Origin: an unicellular cyanobacterium SU2
GTDB taxonomy: Bacteria; Cyanobacteriota; Cyanobacteriia; Cyanobacteriales; Microcystaceae
Direction: 5' to 3'
NCBI GenBank assembly: GCA_002110465.1
Contig: NEED01000049.1
Coordinates: forward strand, 310,001 to 374,000
DNA length: 64,000 nucleotides
The position numbers and the translations under genes were made by a program. Below are positions 6,669 to 15,911 of the stretch, one piece after another. Position 1 is the first letter of the stretch. The number at the start of each line of letters is the position of its first letter. The notes under the pieces were generated by a model that had not been told where the DNA came from, did no database searches, and saw nothing but the letters and a program-made list of their open reading frames with translations.

Positions 6669-9548
6669 CTAAAATTCGGCAACTAAAGCAGCATTACACC
6701 GTTCACAAATGGTTGGATCATCTTTAAATTCTCCTACCTTTGTTGAATAATTCCAACAGCGATCGCACTTTTGTCCATCTGCTTTAATTACCCCGACAGA
6801 AACTAATTCAGACTCACTTTGATACTCTGCTTTTTGAATAGCTTCAACACTATCAACTAATTCCACTTGGGAAGCTAACACCAGATAGCGTAATTCATCC
6901 ACTTGATTTCCCGCTAAACTATCATTAGGGTTGAATGCTTCTAGCTGCTTTTTCAAGTCTTGATCCGATACATAAAGCAACACCTTCGCATCCAAAGAAG
7001 ACCCGATCGCTTTCTCTTTTCTGGCCTGTTCCATTACTTGATTAACTTCCCCACGGATCAGCCGTAATTTCCCCCAGGAAGCTGTTAATTCTGGTCGTTC
7101 CCACTGTTTTTCCATTTCTACCCATCCTGACTGGAAGACGGACTTATAGGGGGTCTTGTAGGGCAAAAATTGCCAGATATCTTCAGCCATGTGACACAAG
7201 ACGGGAGCGATCGCTTTTGCTAAATTTTCCAAGGCGACTTTTAAGACTGTTTGACAACTGCGACGACGTAACGCATCAGGATGGGAAATATAGAGTCTGT
7301 CTTTGGCAATATCCAGATAAAAATTAGATAGATCCACGACACAGAAATTCTGAACCGTTTGGAAGAAACGGAAAAATTGAAACTTTTCAAACGCATCAGT
7401 TACTTCTGTAAAAACCTCTGTGATGCGGTGCAGCATATATTGATCTAATTCGGGTAATTCTGCGTAAGCAACGGTGTCTTTTTCTGGATCGAAGTCATGT
7501 AAATTACCTAATAAAAATCGGGCTGTATTGCGAATTTTACGATAAATATCAAATAACTGTTTCAGGATAGTTTTACCCACACGGATATCTGATGAATAAT
7601 CCACCGATGATACCCAAAGTCTTAACAAATCTGCCCCATACGGTGGTTCTTGTTTCTGATTTTTTCCTCCATTAATAATTACATTTGGATCTACAATATT
7701 TCCTAAAGATTTACTCATTTTGTGTCCCTTTTCATCCAAAACAAACCCATGAGTTAATACTGTTTTATAAGGTGCAATTCCATTAACCGCAACACTGGTC
7801 AATAAACTTGATTGAAACCACCCTCGATGCTGATCAGTTCCTTCTAAATAAATATCAACAGGATACTTTAATTCTTCCCGTTGTTTTGCCACTGCTGCCC
7901 AAGAGGAACCGGAGTCAAACCAGACATCCATTGTATCAGTTCCTTTGCGATATTTATTAGCATCCTTTTTGTATTTTTTGGGTAATAATTCTTCAATAGG
8001 AAGTTCCCACCAAGCATCAGAACCTTTTTCTAAAAAGATAGCTTGAACATGATTAATGGTTTCTTCTGTTAATAATGGTTCTTTGGTTTCTTCGTGATAA
8101 AAAACAGGAATAGGAACCCCCCAATTACGCTGACGGGAGATACACCAATCTGAGCGATCGCTAACCATTGGAGTAATACGATTTTCTCCTTGGGGAGGAA
8201 TCCAATCAACGGATTTAATCGCTTCTAAAGCAGCCTCACGAAACCCTTCTACTGAGGCAAACCACTGTTCTGTCGCCCGAAAAATCGTCGGTTTTTTTGT
8301 CCGCCAATCGTAAGGATATTTATGTAAATAGGGTTCTTCTTTTAGTAATGAGCCTTGATTTTTTAGTTCATTAATAATTGCTTCATTAGCATCTTTTAAA
8401 ACATTTAGACCGGCAAATTGTCCAGCTTCTTCAGTAAAGTTTCCTTTGTCATCTACTGGAGAAAGAACCTTTAAACCATACCGTTGACCGACCAGATAAT
8501 CTTCTTGTCCGTGACCAGGAGCAGTATGAACTAAACCTGTTCCTGATTCTGTGGTAACATAGTCCCCACCGATGAGAATTTCACTTTCTCGGTCATACAA
8601 AGGATGACGGTAAATGGTATGTTCTAAAGCTTTACCTGGAAGGGTTGCTTTAACCGTTAGGGAAGTCCCAAAAGTCTCTGACAATTTTTCGACTAAATCT
8701 GCTGCAACAATGAGATATTTATACTGACAAATATCAGAAGTTTGCTCAACAATAGCATAAGTTAGGTCAGGATTTAGAGCAACCGCTAAATTACCAGGAA
8801 GGGTCCAAGGGGTAGTTGTCCAGATAGCAACCCCCAAATTAGAGAGAAAAGGTTCTAAAATTTCCTGAGCAACTTTTGAAGATTTAATAACAGGAAATGC
8901 CGCAAAAACACTTTGGGAAGTATGACCTTCTGGATATTCTAATTCTGCTTCAGCTAATGCAGTCCGAGAACTAGGACTCCAGTGAACCGGTTTAAGTCCA
9001 CGATAAATATAGCCTTTGAGTGCCATTTGACCAAAGACCCCAACTTGCGCGGCCTCATATTCGGGGGTAAGGGTTAAATAGGGGTTTTCCCAGTCTCCCC
9101 AGACTCCAAACCTTTTGAACCCTTCGGCCTGTTCTTGTTGGGTTTTAAGGGCAAAATCACGGGCTTTGCGGCGAAGTTTGAGAGGGGTTAGACCCTCCCT
9201 TTCTTTGGACTTCATACTTTGCAACACTTTCAATTCAATGGGGAGTCCGTGACAGTCCCACCCTGGAACATAACGAACTTTATGACCTCGCAGTAACTTG
9301 TATTTATTGATGATATCCTTGAGGGTTTTGTTTAATGCGTGACCCATGTGGAGAGACCCGTTAGCGTAGGGAGGGCCATCATGGAGAATGAATACGTCAC
9401 CTGGGTTATTTTGCGACAGTTGCTCATAAATTTGATTTTCTGACCAAAATTTCTGTAATTCTGGCTCACGCTTGACCGCATTAGCGCGCATACTAAAGTC
9501 AGTCTGGGGTAAGTTTACGGTATCTTTGTAGCTTTTAGGTTCTGTCAC
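6669..9548 (-). CDS. ileS: isoleucyl-tRNA synthetase
   Basis: Charges tRNA-Ile. The 959-residue class I synthetase has the HIGH-type motif as HMGH within GPPYANGSLHMGHALNK near residue 65, the CP1 editing domain with TTTPWTLPGNLA, and the KMSKS loop (KGHKMSKSLGNIVDP) near residue 610. It also has the C-terminal zinc-binding segment CDRCWNYSTKVG followed by CERC, typical of bacterial IleRS. Length and start are normal. The gene stands alone between the restriction-modification gene and a toxin island, and ends at a clear terminator. Confidence 0.98.
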   Translation of the reverse strand: MTEPKSYKDTVNLPQTDFSMRANAVKREPELQKFWSENQIYEQLSQNNPGDVFILHDGPPYANGSLHMGHALNKTLKDIINKYKLLRGHKVRYVPGWDCHGLPIELKVLQSMKSKEREGLTPLKLRRKARDFALKTQQEQAEGFKRFGVWGDWENPYLTLTPEYEAAQVGVFGQMALKGYIYRGLKPVHWSPSSRTALAEAELEYPEGHTSQSVFAAFPVIKSSKVAQEILEPFLSNLGVAIWTTTPWTLPGNLAVALNPDLTYAIVEQTSDICQYKYLIVAADLVEKLSETFGTSLTVKATLPGKALEHTIYRHPLYDRESEILIGGDYVTTESGTGLVHTAPGHGQEDYLVGQRYGLKVLSPVDDKGNFTEEAGQFAGLNVLKDANEAIINELKNQGSLLKEEPYLHKYPYDWRTKKPTIFRATEQWFASVEGFREAALEAIKSVDWIPPQGENRITPMVSDRSDWCISRQRNWGVPIPVFYHEETKEPLLTEETINHVQAIFLEKGSDAWWELPIEELLPKKYKKDANKYRKGTDTMDVWFDSGSSWAAVAKQREELKYPVDIYLEGTDQHRGWFQSSLLTSVAVNGIAPYKTVLTHGFVLDEKGHKMSKSLGNIVDPNVIINGGKNQKQEPPYGADLLRLWVSSVDYSSDIRVGKTILKQLFDIYRKIRNTARFLLGNLHDFDPEKDTVAYAELPELDQYMLHRITEVFTEVTDAFEKFQFFRFFQTVQNFCVVDLSNFYLDIAKDRLYISHPDALRRRSCQTVLKVALENLAKAIAPVLCHMAEDIWQFLPYKTPYKSVFQSGWVEMEKQWERPELTASWGKLRLIRGEVNQVMEQARKEKAIGSSLDAKVLLYVSDQDLKKQLEAFNPNDSLAGNQVDELRYLVLASQVELVDSVEAIQKAEYQSESELVSVGVIKADGQKCDRCWNYSTKVGEFKDDPTICERCNAALVAEF

Positions 9549-9651
9549 TGCGGTAATAGAATTTTCTGTATTAGGTTACTCTTCTTCATCTTATCGATAA
9601 GGAGTCATTGTAGGGAGGATAGGGTGAGCAAATTATAATTGTTTTTGATTG

Positions 9652-9846
9652 AAAAGCTTTGGAAAGTTCTGCTTGTTTTAAAATAATATTAGCTCTGTAG
9701 CAAGATTTGATGGTATTGTCTACTACAAATTTTCGATTAGTAATAAGACTATAACAAATTTCATGATCGCTTTTTCCCTGACGTTCAAAATAGCAACCTG
9801 CCGCTAAAAGCAGTTTTTAAAATTGAAGAATAAAAGAAGATGTCAT
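9652..9846 (-). pseudogene. decayed HicA-family toxin
   Basis: Translation from ATG 9846 gives MTSSFILQF, a TAA at codon 10 (9819-9817), then an uninterrupted HicA-like stretch: KLLLAAGCYFERQGKSDHEI, then NRKFVVDNTIKS and ILKQAELSKAF. Family members normally read through the position of the stop with a Lys or Gln. The frame continues past the usual HicA end to a TGA at 9588-9586. HicA proteins are dsRBD-fold mRNA interferases whose catalytic His sits in GDHE; here the segment reads SDHE, so the His is kept. It starts three bases after the partner gene stop. The single nonsense codon and 3' run-on indicate a recently dead gene. Confidence 0.75.
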
Positions 9847-9848
9847 TA

Positions 9849-10103
9849 TTAAGATGCTATCTCTATTATTTCTTGACGGTGACTAATTAATTCTATAGAA
9901 ATAGACCCCGTAAAGTTTTCAGAAATAATTCCATTTAGTATCAATAGTTATGGGATAATTTGTCGTAACTTATTACTGAGAATATCGATAGTTTTAGCTT
10001 CAGTTACTAACCCAGGAACATCTTCACTAGTAGCAACCCAAAGTTTTGCTTCTCGATCCCAAAATGCTTCAACTTTATAGTTGTTTGATTTTTTGATAAT
10101 CAT
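9849..10103 (-). pseudogene. decayed DUF1902 (HicB-like) antitoxin
   Basis: From ATG 10103 the frame reads MIIKKSNNYKVEAFWDREAK, LWVATSEDVPGLVTEA and NKLRQIIP. It then hits TAA at 9950-9948 (codon 52) and continues in the same frame as LLILNGIISENF and SIELISHRQEIIEIAS to a stop at 9849. DUF1902 antitoxins are usually about 80 residues with a Glu where the stop sits (GAA to TAA is one change). It precedes the hicA-like remnant on the same strand, the normal order for this family. A truncated 51-residue product is possible but would lack the C-terminal strand and helix. Confidence 0.72.
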
Positions 10104-10265
10104 AATGATTTTTGATCAAATTGATTTTTTTTAGGCTATTATCTATAGGGAGTTGTAAATAAGTACATAGAATTGCACATCTAGCTCAACTAAAAACCAG
10201 ATTATATAAGCATTGTCGGAAATGAAAGTGTGTAATTAATTAAGTTTAGGTACTTAAAAAAACAA

Positions 10266-10592
10266 GTGACACAAAAAATATCCTCAAGATATGAAGATGG
10301 AACACCTGTTTATAAACATCAAAAACCACCCCGTTTTGGTGAACCTAAACCCGATCCAGATGCCAGGGGATCTCATTCGAGATTAAGATGGGATGAGTAT
10401 AATAGTAGAGTGTATCAAGCTAGAGAATTTAATGCTGTTGGTCAACCCATAAGGGACATTGACTTTACCAGTCCTACTTATCAGAATGGAACACTCCGCC
10501 CCGATCATATTTTACCGCCCCATCAGCATCGTTGGATACCTAATGTAACTGGTGGTATTCCTAGTAGAAGCAAGGAACCAGAACCATTATGA
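10266..10592 (+). CDS. orphan polymorphic-toxin C-terminal domain (type 24-like), putative RNase
   Basis: A 108-residue protein from GTG 10266; an in-frame stop at 10233 rules out a much longer form. It resembles C-terminal toxin domains of polymorphic toxins that I remember as type 24 (putative RNase), in the segments SHSRLRWDEYNSRVYQAREF, IRDIDFTSPTYQNGTLRPDH and HQHRWIPN, with the typical GG-rich end. These conserved His, Asp and Arg residues are probable active-site candidates. In known systems the domain sits at the end of a large secreted protein; here no trafficking region, signal peptide or repeats precede it. The stop overlaps the next start as ATGA, as expected for toxin-immunity pairs. 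It may be a displaced toxin tip or an intracellular toxin. Confidence 0.66.
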   Translation: MTQKISSRYEDGTPVYKHQKPPRFGEPKPDPDARGSHSRLRWDEYNSRVYQAREFNAVGQPIRDIDFTSPTYQNGTLRPDHILPPHQHRWIPNVTGGIPSRSKEPEPL

Positions 10593-12274
10593 AGACTTTA
10601 GAAAAATGGGCTGTTACTTTATCTTTAAATCCTAGAGAAATTTTAGAGAATAGAATTTGTGTAATTGTTAACTATTTATCTAAATGCTATCCTAATGGTT
10701 ATTGGAAACTTTTAGAAATGGACGCAACAGGAAGCTTAGGAAATCAATTAACTCACTCTCTTAATAAGTCTCAAATAGTAACCCTTTCTTTTTTAGAATT
10801 ATTAAGAGTGTTAAAGGAAGAAGGACAAGTTATAGATTTAGACATCAGTTTTATTTACAGGGAACAGGAATTAATTAAAATCTTAGTCCAAGATGGAGTA
10901 TCTGTTGATATTTTAGGTAGGGGAGAAATATTACCAATAAAAATTTTAGGTGATTATCAAAAAGTTGATATTAATCTATTTCTATGGAATGAAAAAAATA
11001 CACAAGATGAATTAACCAAAGATGCAGTTATCATTAGAAAAAGTCAGGGCAATACGATGGCTACCAATGTTCTTGAAAAAATAGATTTACGTCAGTTGGG
11101 GGAACAACTTCAACAGGCGAGAAAACAGCGTGGTATGACTCAAGCTGAAGCGGCTAAAGTCATTGATGTTGCCTATACTACTCTAGTTGCCATTGAAAAA
11201 GGAGAACGTCGTCTCAAGTCCTCAGAACTCATTAAATTAGCCCGTGCTTATGGACGTGCGGTCAGTGAATTTGTTCAATCAACTCCCGTAGCTGAACCCT
11301 TTGATATTCAGTTTCGCACCGCTTACCGTCGTAGTGAAGAAGATGAAGCTCTAATTAAACCAACTATCCTAGAATTTGAGCAATTATGTCGAAATTACCT
11401 TGAACTCGAAAAGATGCTCGATGCGCCCTTATCGAAAAATTATCCCCAAGAATACAACGTTGAAGAAATGCTCCTAGAAAGTGCAGCCGAAAGTATTGCT
11501 AATGCCGAAAGACAGCGTTTAGGATTAGGAGATCGCCCCATTCTCCGATTACGGGGAATTTTAGAACAAGAAGTCGGACTTCGCATCTTTTATCTAAAAA
11601 TGCCCTCAAAATCAAAATGTTCAGTAATCTATAGTTATAATCAACAATTCGGTGGCTGTTTAGCGATTAATGCGGATCATCCTAAAGAACGGCAAATTTG
11701 GTCACTTGCTGACGGCTATCTCCATTTTTTAGCCCATCGACGTAAACCTGTCATTGATTATGACGAGCAATATCAAAGAATGCCAGAAAGTGAACGATTA
11801 GCGGAAGCTTTCTCTAAATATTTCCTGATGCCTACCAGTAGCTTACGCAGACAATTTTATGATATATATCGCGCCCATGACAAATTTACCCTCACTAATC
11901 TCCTAACTTTAGCTTACTATTACGGCGTTTCGGTACAAGCATTAAGCTATCGATTACAAGAAATGGAACTCATCCCGTCTGGCACTTGGGGTAGATTACG
12001 AGATCGCGGTTTAAACGTGAAAAACGTGAAAAACGAACAACAAAAATTAGGACTTAAAGAGATTCCTCGATCTCGATATCGTGATCTGACACCCATTCAT
12101 TATCAACATTTAGCGATTGAAGCCTTTGATCAAGGTTTAATTACAGAAGGAAAATTTGCCAAATTTTTAGGAGTCAACCGTTTAAAAGCTCGTCGTATGG
12201 CAGAAGATTTACGGAAAGAATTAAGCGGAATGAGCGAAGAAAATATGAAAATTGATCTCCTTCAATGGACATAA
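10589..12274 (+). CDS. immunity-like domain fused to XRE regulator with ImmA/IrrE-like domain
   Basis: A 561-residue fusion. Residues 1-~150 match no family I know and occupy the place of an immunity protein, translationally coupled (ATGA) to the toxin gene. From Met157 (ATG 11057, AGGG eight bases upstream) it reads like a complete XRE-ImmA/IrrE antitoxin: MATNVLEKIDLRQLGEQLQQ, then a helix-turn-helix (GMTQAEAAKVIDVAYTTLVA), then the peptidase-like domain. The expected zinc motif HEXXH is D375-G-Y-L-H379, so the metal-binding His and catalytic Glu are missing, while the downstream AEAFSKYFLMP segment is kept. Protease activity is therefore unlikely. It precedes a PIN protein by 18 bases, the usual antitoxin-toxin order. 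Confidence 0.85.
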   Translation: MKTLEKWAVTLSLNPREILENRICVIVNYLSKCYPNGYWKLLEMDATGSLGNQLTHSLNKSQIVTLSFLELLRVLKEEGQVIDLDISFIYREQELIKILVQDGVSVDILGRGEILPIKILGDYQKVDINLFLWNEKNTQDELTKDAVIIRKSQGNTMATNVLEKIDLRQLGEQLQQARKQRGMTQAEAAKVIDVAYTTLVAIEKGERRLKSSELIKLARAYGRAVSEFVQSTPVAEPFDIQFRTAYRRSEEDEALIKPTILEFEQLCRNYLELEKMLDAPLSKNYPQEYNVEEMLLESAAESIANAERQRLGLGDRPILRLRGILEQEVGLRIFYLKMPSKSKCSVIYSYNQQFGGCLAINADHPKERQIWSLADGYLHFLAHRRKPVIDYDEQYQRMPESERLAEAFSKYFLMPTSSLRRQFYDIYRAHDKFTLTNLLTLAYYYGVSVQALSYRLQEMELIPSGTWGRLRDRGLNVKNVKNEQQKLGLKEIPRSRYRDLTPIHYQHLAIEAFDQGLITEGKFAKFLGVNRLKARRMAEDLRKELSGMSEENMKIDLLQWT

Positions 12275-12292
12275 AATGGGAGATTAAATTTA

Positions 12293-12856
12293 ATGATGCT
12301 GATTAATCAATCTCCCCTTCTTTTAGATGCTTGTTGTGTGTTTAATTTTCTGGCTTCAGGTCATTTTTTTGACATAGTAAAAGCTATTTCTGTTGATGTT
12401 TATATTACTAAAACTGTACAGGAACAAGAATTAATTAACTTTGATGGTTTTGATCCAGAAGATATCACTCAATTTAATAATACTCTTGAGCAAGGCATTG
12501 TTAAAATTGTTGATTTTGAGGCAGAAACAGAAGCAGATTTATTTATTAACTATGCGTCTATTTTAGGGGATGATGGAGAGTCCGCCACGGGCGCGATCGC
12601 TATTTGTCGAGGTTGGGCGATCGCAACAGATGATAAACGAGCAATTACATTATTTAAGCAAGAAGTACCAAATCTGCAAATTTTATCAACGCAAGAAATT
12701 ATTAAATATTGGTCAGAAATTACTAATATTGATTTAATTCAACTCAAGACTGTTCTTAATCAAATCAAAAAAAAAGGACAGTATTTTCCTCCTAAAAATG
12801 ATCCTTTACGCAGTTGGTGGGAAACAGCTATAAAAAGTAAAATTCAAACTTATTAA
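12293..12856 (+). CDS. PIN-domain-like protein, putative toxin partner of the XRE-ImmA/IrrE protein
   Basis: A 187-residue protein with PIN-fold signs: an N-terminal strand with acidic D12 (PLLLDACCVFNFLA), a central DDGESATGAIAI segment carrying an acidic residue at the usual helix position, and ATDDKRAI with a paired aspartate at the third acidic site. PIN proteins are Mg-dependent RNases and the toxic part of many toxin-antitoxin pairs. It follows the regulator by 18 bases in the same direction. Two ATG codons (12293, 12296) are possible starts. It contains two HIP1 sites, unlike the methyltransferase gene, so this segment has resided here longer. It ends four bases into the convergent tocopherol cyclase gene. 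Confidence 0.75.
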   Translation: MMLINQSPLLLDACCVFNFLASGHFFDIVKAISVDVYITKTVQEQELINFDGFDPEDITQFNNTLEQGIVKIVDFEAETEADLFINYASILGDDGESATGAIAICRGWAIATDDKRAITLFKQEVPNLQILSTQEIIKYWSEITNIDLIQLKTVLNQIKKKGQYFPPKNDPLRSWWETAIKSKIQTY

Positions 12857-13953
12857 TTTTCTGGATGAATCCAAGTTTTATCCCAAGGTTCTCCCCCAAT
12901 TTCTAAACCCCCTAAAAAACTGGCAGCATTAATAATAACTTGTCCTTGCAAAGTTCGTAATTTAACCGTGATTTTTCCTTGCATAGTATCTCGACAACGA
13001 AACTGTAACCCCTCAGTTGTAGGAACTCGAACATAATTTCCTGGTTGATCAGTCGTTCCTATAATTCTTAGTTTAAACTGCTCATTTTTTCCTTTTAATT
13101 CCCAATATCCCCAAGGTTCAACCTTCCAAGATAACTCACCTCGACTACTTTCAAATTGATAGAATTTTCCCTGGTAATGTAACCTTACCAGTCCCACAGA
13201 CTCATCCCACCATAATACCTGTCTAACTCCCCCTGCTGCAGTTAAGGCTAAGTCAGGATAATCAAGAAAACTATTGCAATTGAGCCAAAACCACTTTTGA
13301 GGGAAGGAACGCCCCCAGTTTTTCTCACTATAAGCCGGAGCATCGGTAAATTCGTATTTTTCGCCATTCCAGTCAATCCAACCCGTAGCCAACCCATGAG
13401 CCATCAACACTTGCCATCCTGGGTCAAATGCCGAAAGATAAGATAACCATCCGGCTGTTGCTTGTTGAGGGCGATCGCTATTTCCCCAACCGTAAATTGG
13501 TTTAATAGTATAGTCCCAACGACAGTATTGATGTGTCGGAGGATCGCAGATAAACCCTTGATTTAAGGTTGCTGTCGCTTGATAACCTTGTTTTATATGT
13601 TTTTGTTCAATATATTTGTTAAAGGTTTTTGGGTCTAATAATTGTGGTGTTAATAATAAAGAACTTGCACCCCAATGACCTAATTTTAAGCGATATCTAT
13701 CTGCAAAAAATTGTTTAATATCAGGAAAAGTTCGACATAAATATTGATCATTAGCTCCTAATATTTGCGCCGCTCCTCCACTATGGGGTTGTTTCTCAAT
13801 AGGGTCATCAATAGAATACATAAAGCCAAAAGTTTGTTTAACTTGGGGTAAGGTAACACGATAATACCAACCTTCAAAAAAGCGTTGACTGTTACCATCC
13901 CAATGATAGCCACTATGAGGAGTAGCAAGAGATGTAGGTAGTTTGAGAGACAA
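12853..13953 (-). CDS. tocopherol cyclase
   Basis: Forms the chromanol ring of tocopherol from dimethyl-phytylbenzoquinol (vitamin E pathway), acting at membranes. The 366-residue protein has the family features seen in Synechocystis Slr1737 and plant VTE1: an N-terminal PHSGYHWDGNSQRFFEGWYY, the GFMYSIDDP segment, YSEKNWGRSFPQKWFWLNCN in the middle, and a late WDESVGLVRLHYQGKFY stretch. The length agrees with the cyanobacterial enzyme. Its stop overlaps that of the convergent PIN gene by four bases. Upstream lies a 780-base AT-rich gap holding its promoter. Confidence 0.93.
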   Translation of the reverse strand: MSLKLPTSLATPHSGYHWDGNSQRFFEGWYYRVTLPQVKQTFGFMYSIDDPIEKQPHSGGAAQILGANDQYLCRTFPDIKQFFADRYRLKLGHWGASSLLLTPQLLDPKTFNKYIEQKHIKQGYQATATLNQGFICDPPTHQYCRWDYTIKPIYGWGNSDRPQQATAGWLSYLSAFDPGWQVLMAHGLATGWIDWNGEKYEFTDAPAYSEKNWGRSFPQKWFWLNCNSFLDYPDLALTAAGGVRQVLWWDESVGLVRLHYQGKFYQFESSRGELSWKVEPWGYWELKGKNEQFKLRIIGTTDQPGNYVRVPTTEGLQFRCRDTMQGKITVKLRTLQGQVIINAASFLGGLEIGGEPWDKTWIHPEN

Positions 13954-14734
13954 GGTTACAAAAAAGAGATAAACACAATGTTAGAGTAATAATTATACGA
14001 TCTCTTGTTGTAAAGTAAAAGTGAAGGAGAATTAGTAAGATTAGTAAGAGATTTAAATAAATGACAGTCTTGAGCTTATTGAACAAAAATTAATAGAAGT
14101 TTTAGAACGATGTTAAAATAAATTGTCTACAGGAGTCATTATTTCGGTGAGGGATGAAGCTTTTCGTATCCGTTATTTACCTATTTAAAAGTTAACTTGA
14201 AAATACCAAAACAAACTGCTAGATTCTCAAAATCTCATCCTTGATTATAAATTTTAATTATTGATTATTCAATATTTTATTGTTTTAACTAATATAATAT
14301 TTCAATTCATATTTTAAGAATTTTGTCAATTACTTATTGTAAATTTTAATAAAAATCCTCAAGAATGATTTGATTTTTTAGAAATTAAAGGTCAATTTTG
14401 TCCAGAATACTGTGTGTTTCTATCGGTGTAACCCCTTAAATGTATTATTTAAGTAAACTTAATACTACAGAGTAAAAGACTGACTTAGTCAATGATTGAG
14501 CCGTATTCTATTCTTAAAATTTTCAATGATTCAACAGTGACACTCATCATCAAAATTAAGTCAATTTAGTCAAATTCACCATAGTATTTGATCTTATTTT
14601 TAATGTAAACCTTTATTTGAAGATTCAATAAAAACCAACGGAAATTATTATCACGATGAAACCCCCCCCCGAGAAATTCGTGCTACTGTGTAACAGGTTA
14701 AGGAAATGTAAAGACGTTTTGTGAGGAGTCAAAA
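13954..14734. other. AT-rich intergenic gap with a possible gene remnant
   Basis: No intact gene is seen. At 14021-14117 the + strand reads EGELVRLVRDLNK, then after a one-frame shift NDSLELIEQKLIEVLERC and a stop, which looks like the eroded C terminus of an unidentified protein. A run of nine C residues lies at 14662-14670. The right part must hold the rlpA promoter and the left part the tocopherol cyclase promoter, but no clear -10/-35 pair stands out. Confidence 0.35.
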
Positions 14735-15814
14735 TTGACAAATCCATTGAATCGTCCAGGTTTCGGGGAGTTAAACAACTCACATAATACAAAGCCTATG
14801 ACTACAAAACTTTGGAAAAGACTAACAACCACAGCATTAACTACCACTTTAGGAACATCTGTTGTCCTTTGGGGATCGTCTTTGAACACCTCATTAGCAT
14901 TGGATTTTCAAGACAAGGCTGATGACCTAAGAAAGCTTCTGGGAGTAACGACGACAGCAACAACAGAAAGTTCCGAGCAATTAACTGCTTTGGCTCCAAT
15001 TGTTGTTAGCCTTAGTCAAATCGAGGGTGAAACACCCGAGACCGCGATCGCCACTCTCCATCCTCATCAATGGAAATATAAATTAGCTGTAACCCTCAGA
15101 GTTCGGGAAATCCCTGTTCTCACCTTTATTGGCACCAAAGCGGATCTGGCTGAAATTAAAAACAGTGAGAAAAACCCTGAACAAATTCAAGCTAACAGCG
15201 ATGTCATGAAGCGGGCTGAAGCCGTGGCTGAAAGCCTCAATCAACTGAGCCAAGATCAGCAATTTAAACCGAAAAACATTACGGTCAGCGCAAATCCGCA
15301 AGACAAATCTTATAGCATCAAAGTAAACGATCAAGAACTCGTGCGTGTTAATGGTCAAACAATTTTACCCGACACGACAAACAATTTAGCTGCCGACGCG
15401 CTACAAGCGACCAATCGTCTACGTCGGTTGATGGGAGATGCGCCCCCCCTGACAGCGATTGCCAATATGCCCTCAGCCACCCCAAAGGCAGGAAAAGCAG
15501 GGGTTAAAGAACGAGTAACCGGTCGTCGTAAAGGGATGGCATCCTGGTATGGTCCTGGATTTCACGGTCGCTTAACAGCCAATGGAGAACGGTACAATCA
15601 AAATGGCTTAACAGCGGCTCATAAAAGCCTTCCTTTTGGAACGAGGGTTCGGGTGACTAACCTTAATAATGGTCGTTCGATTACCGTTCGCATTAATGAT
15701 CGCGGTCCCTATGCCCGCGGACGGATTATTGATTTATCCAAAGGCGCAGCCCGAATCATTGGCTTAATGAATAGTGGAGTCGCTCCAGTACAAATCGAAA
15801 TTCTGGGACGCTAA
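14735..15814 (+). CDS. rlpA: RlpA-like septal ring lytic transglycosylase family protein
   Basis: A 359-residue secreted protein. The TTG start at 14735 is supported by GAGGAG six bases upstream; the alternative ATG at 14798 gives [20 protein letters not shown], which itself looks like a signal peptide ending near SLALDF. The C-terminal ~95 residues form the double-psi beta-barrel RlpA domain: [39 protein letters not shown] and [15 protein letters not shown]. In other bacteria this domain cleaves peptidoglycan stripped of stem peptides. The middle region (residues ~60-250) is cyanobacterium-specific and of unknown role. Confidence 0.88.
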   Translation: MTNPLNRPGFGELNNSHNTKPMTTKLWKRLTTTALTTTLGTSVVLWGSSLNTSLALDFQDKADDLRKLLGVTTTATTESSEQLTALAPIVVSLSQIEGETPETAIATLHPHQWKYKLAVTLRVREIPVLTFIGTKADLAEIKNSEKNPEQIQANSDVMKRAEAVAESLNQLSQDQQFKPKNITVSANPQDKSYSIKVNDQELVRVNGQTILPDTTNNLAADALQATNRLRRLMGDAPPLTAIANMPSATPKAGKAGVKERVTGRRKGMASWYGPGFHGRLTANGERYNQNGLTAAHKSLPFGTRVRVTNLNNGRSITVRINDRGPYARGRIIDLSKGAARIIGLMNSGVAPVQIEILGR

Positions 15815-15911
15815 CGTAATAATTAATTAGTAATGGGTAAAACCAAACTTCCCCGATTACCTTGTGCGTAACACTATTTCCCTAACCCATTCGTGACGAC
15901 AGAAGAACGAG

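Noticed and set aside
10266-10592. Ordinary nif- or ileS-linked housekeeping gene
   Set aside because: The conserved residues and ATGA overlap with a following regulator fit a toxin-immunity layout better, and no housekeeping family fits.
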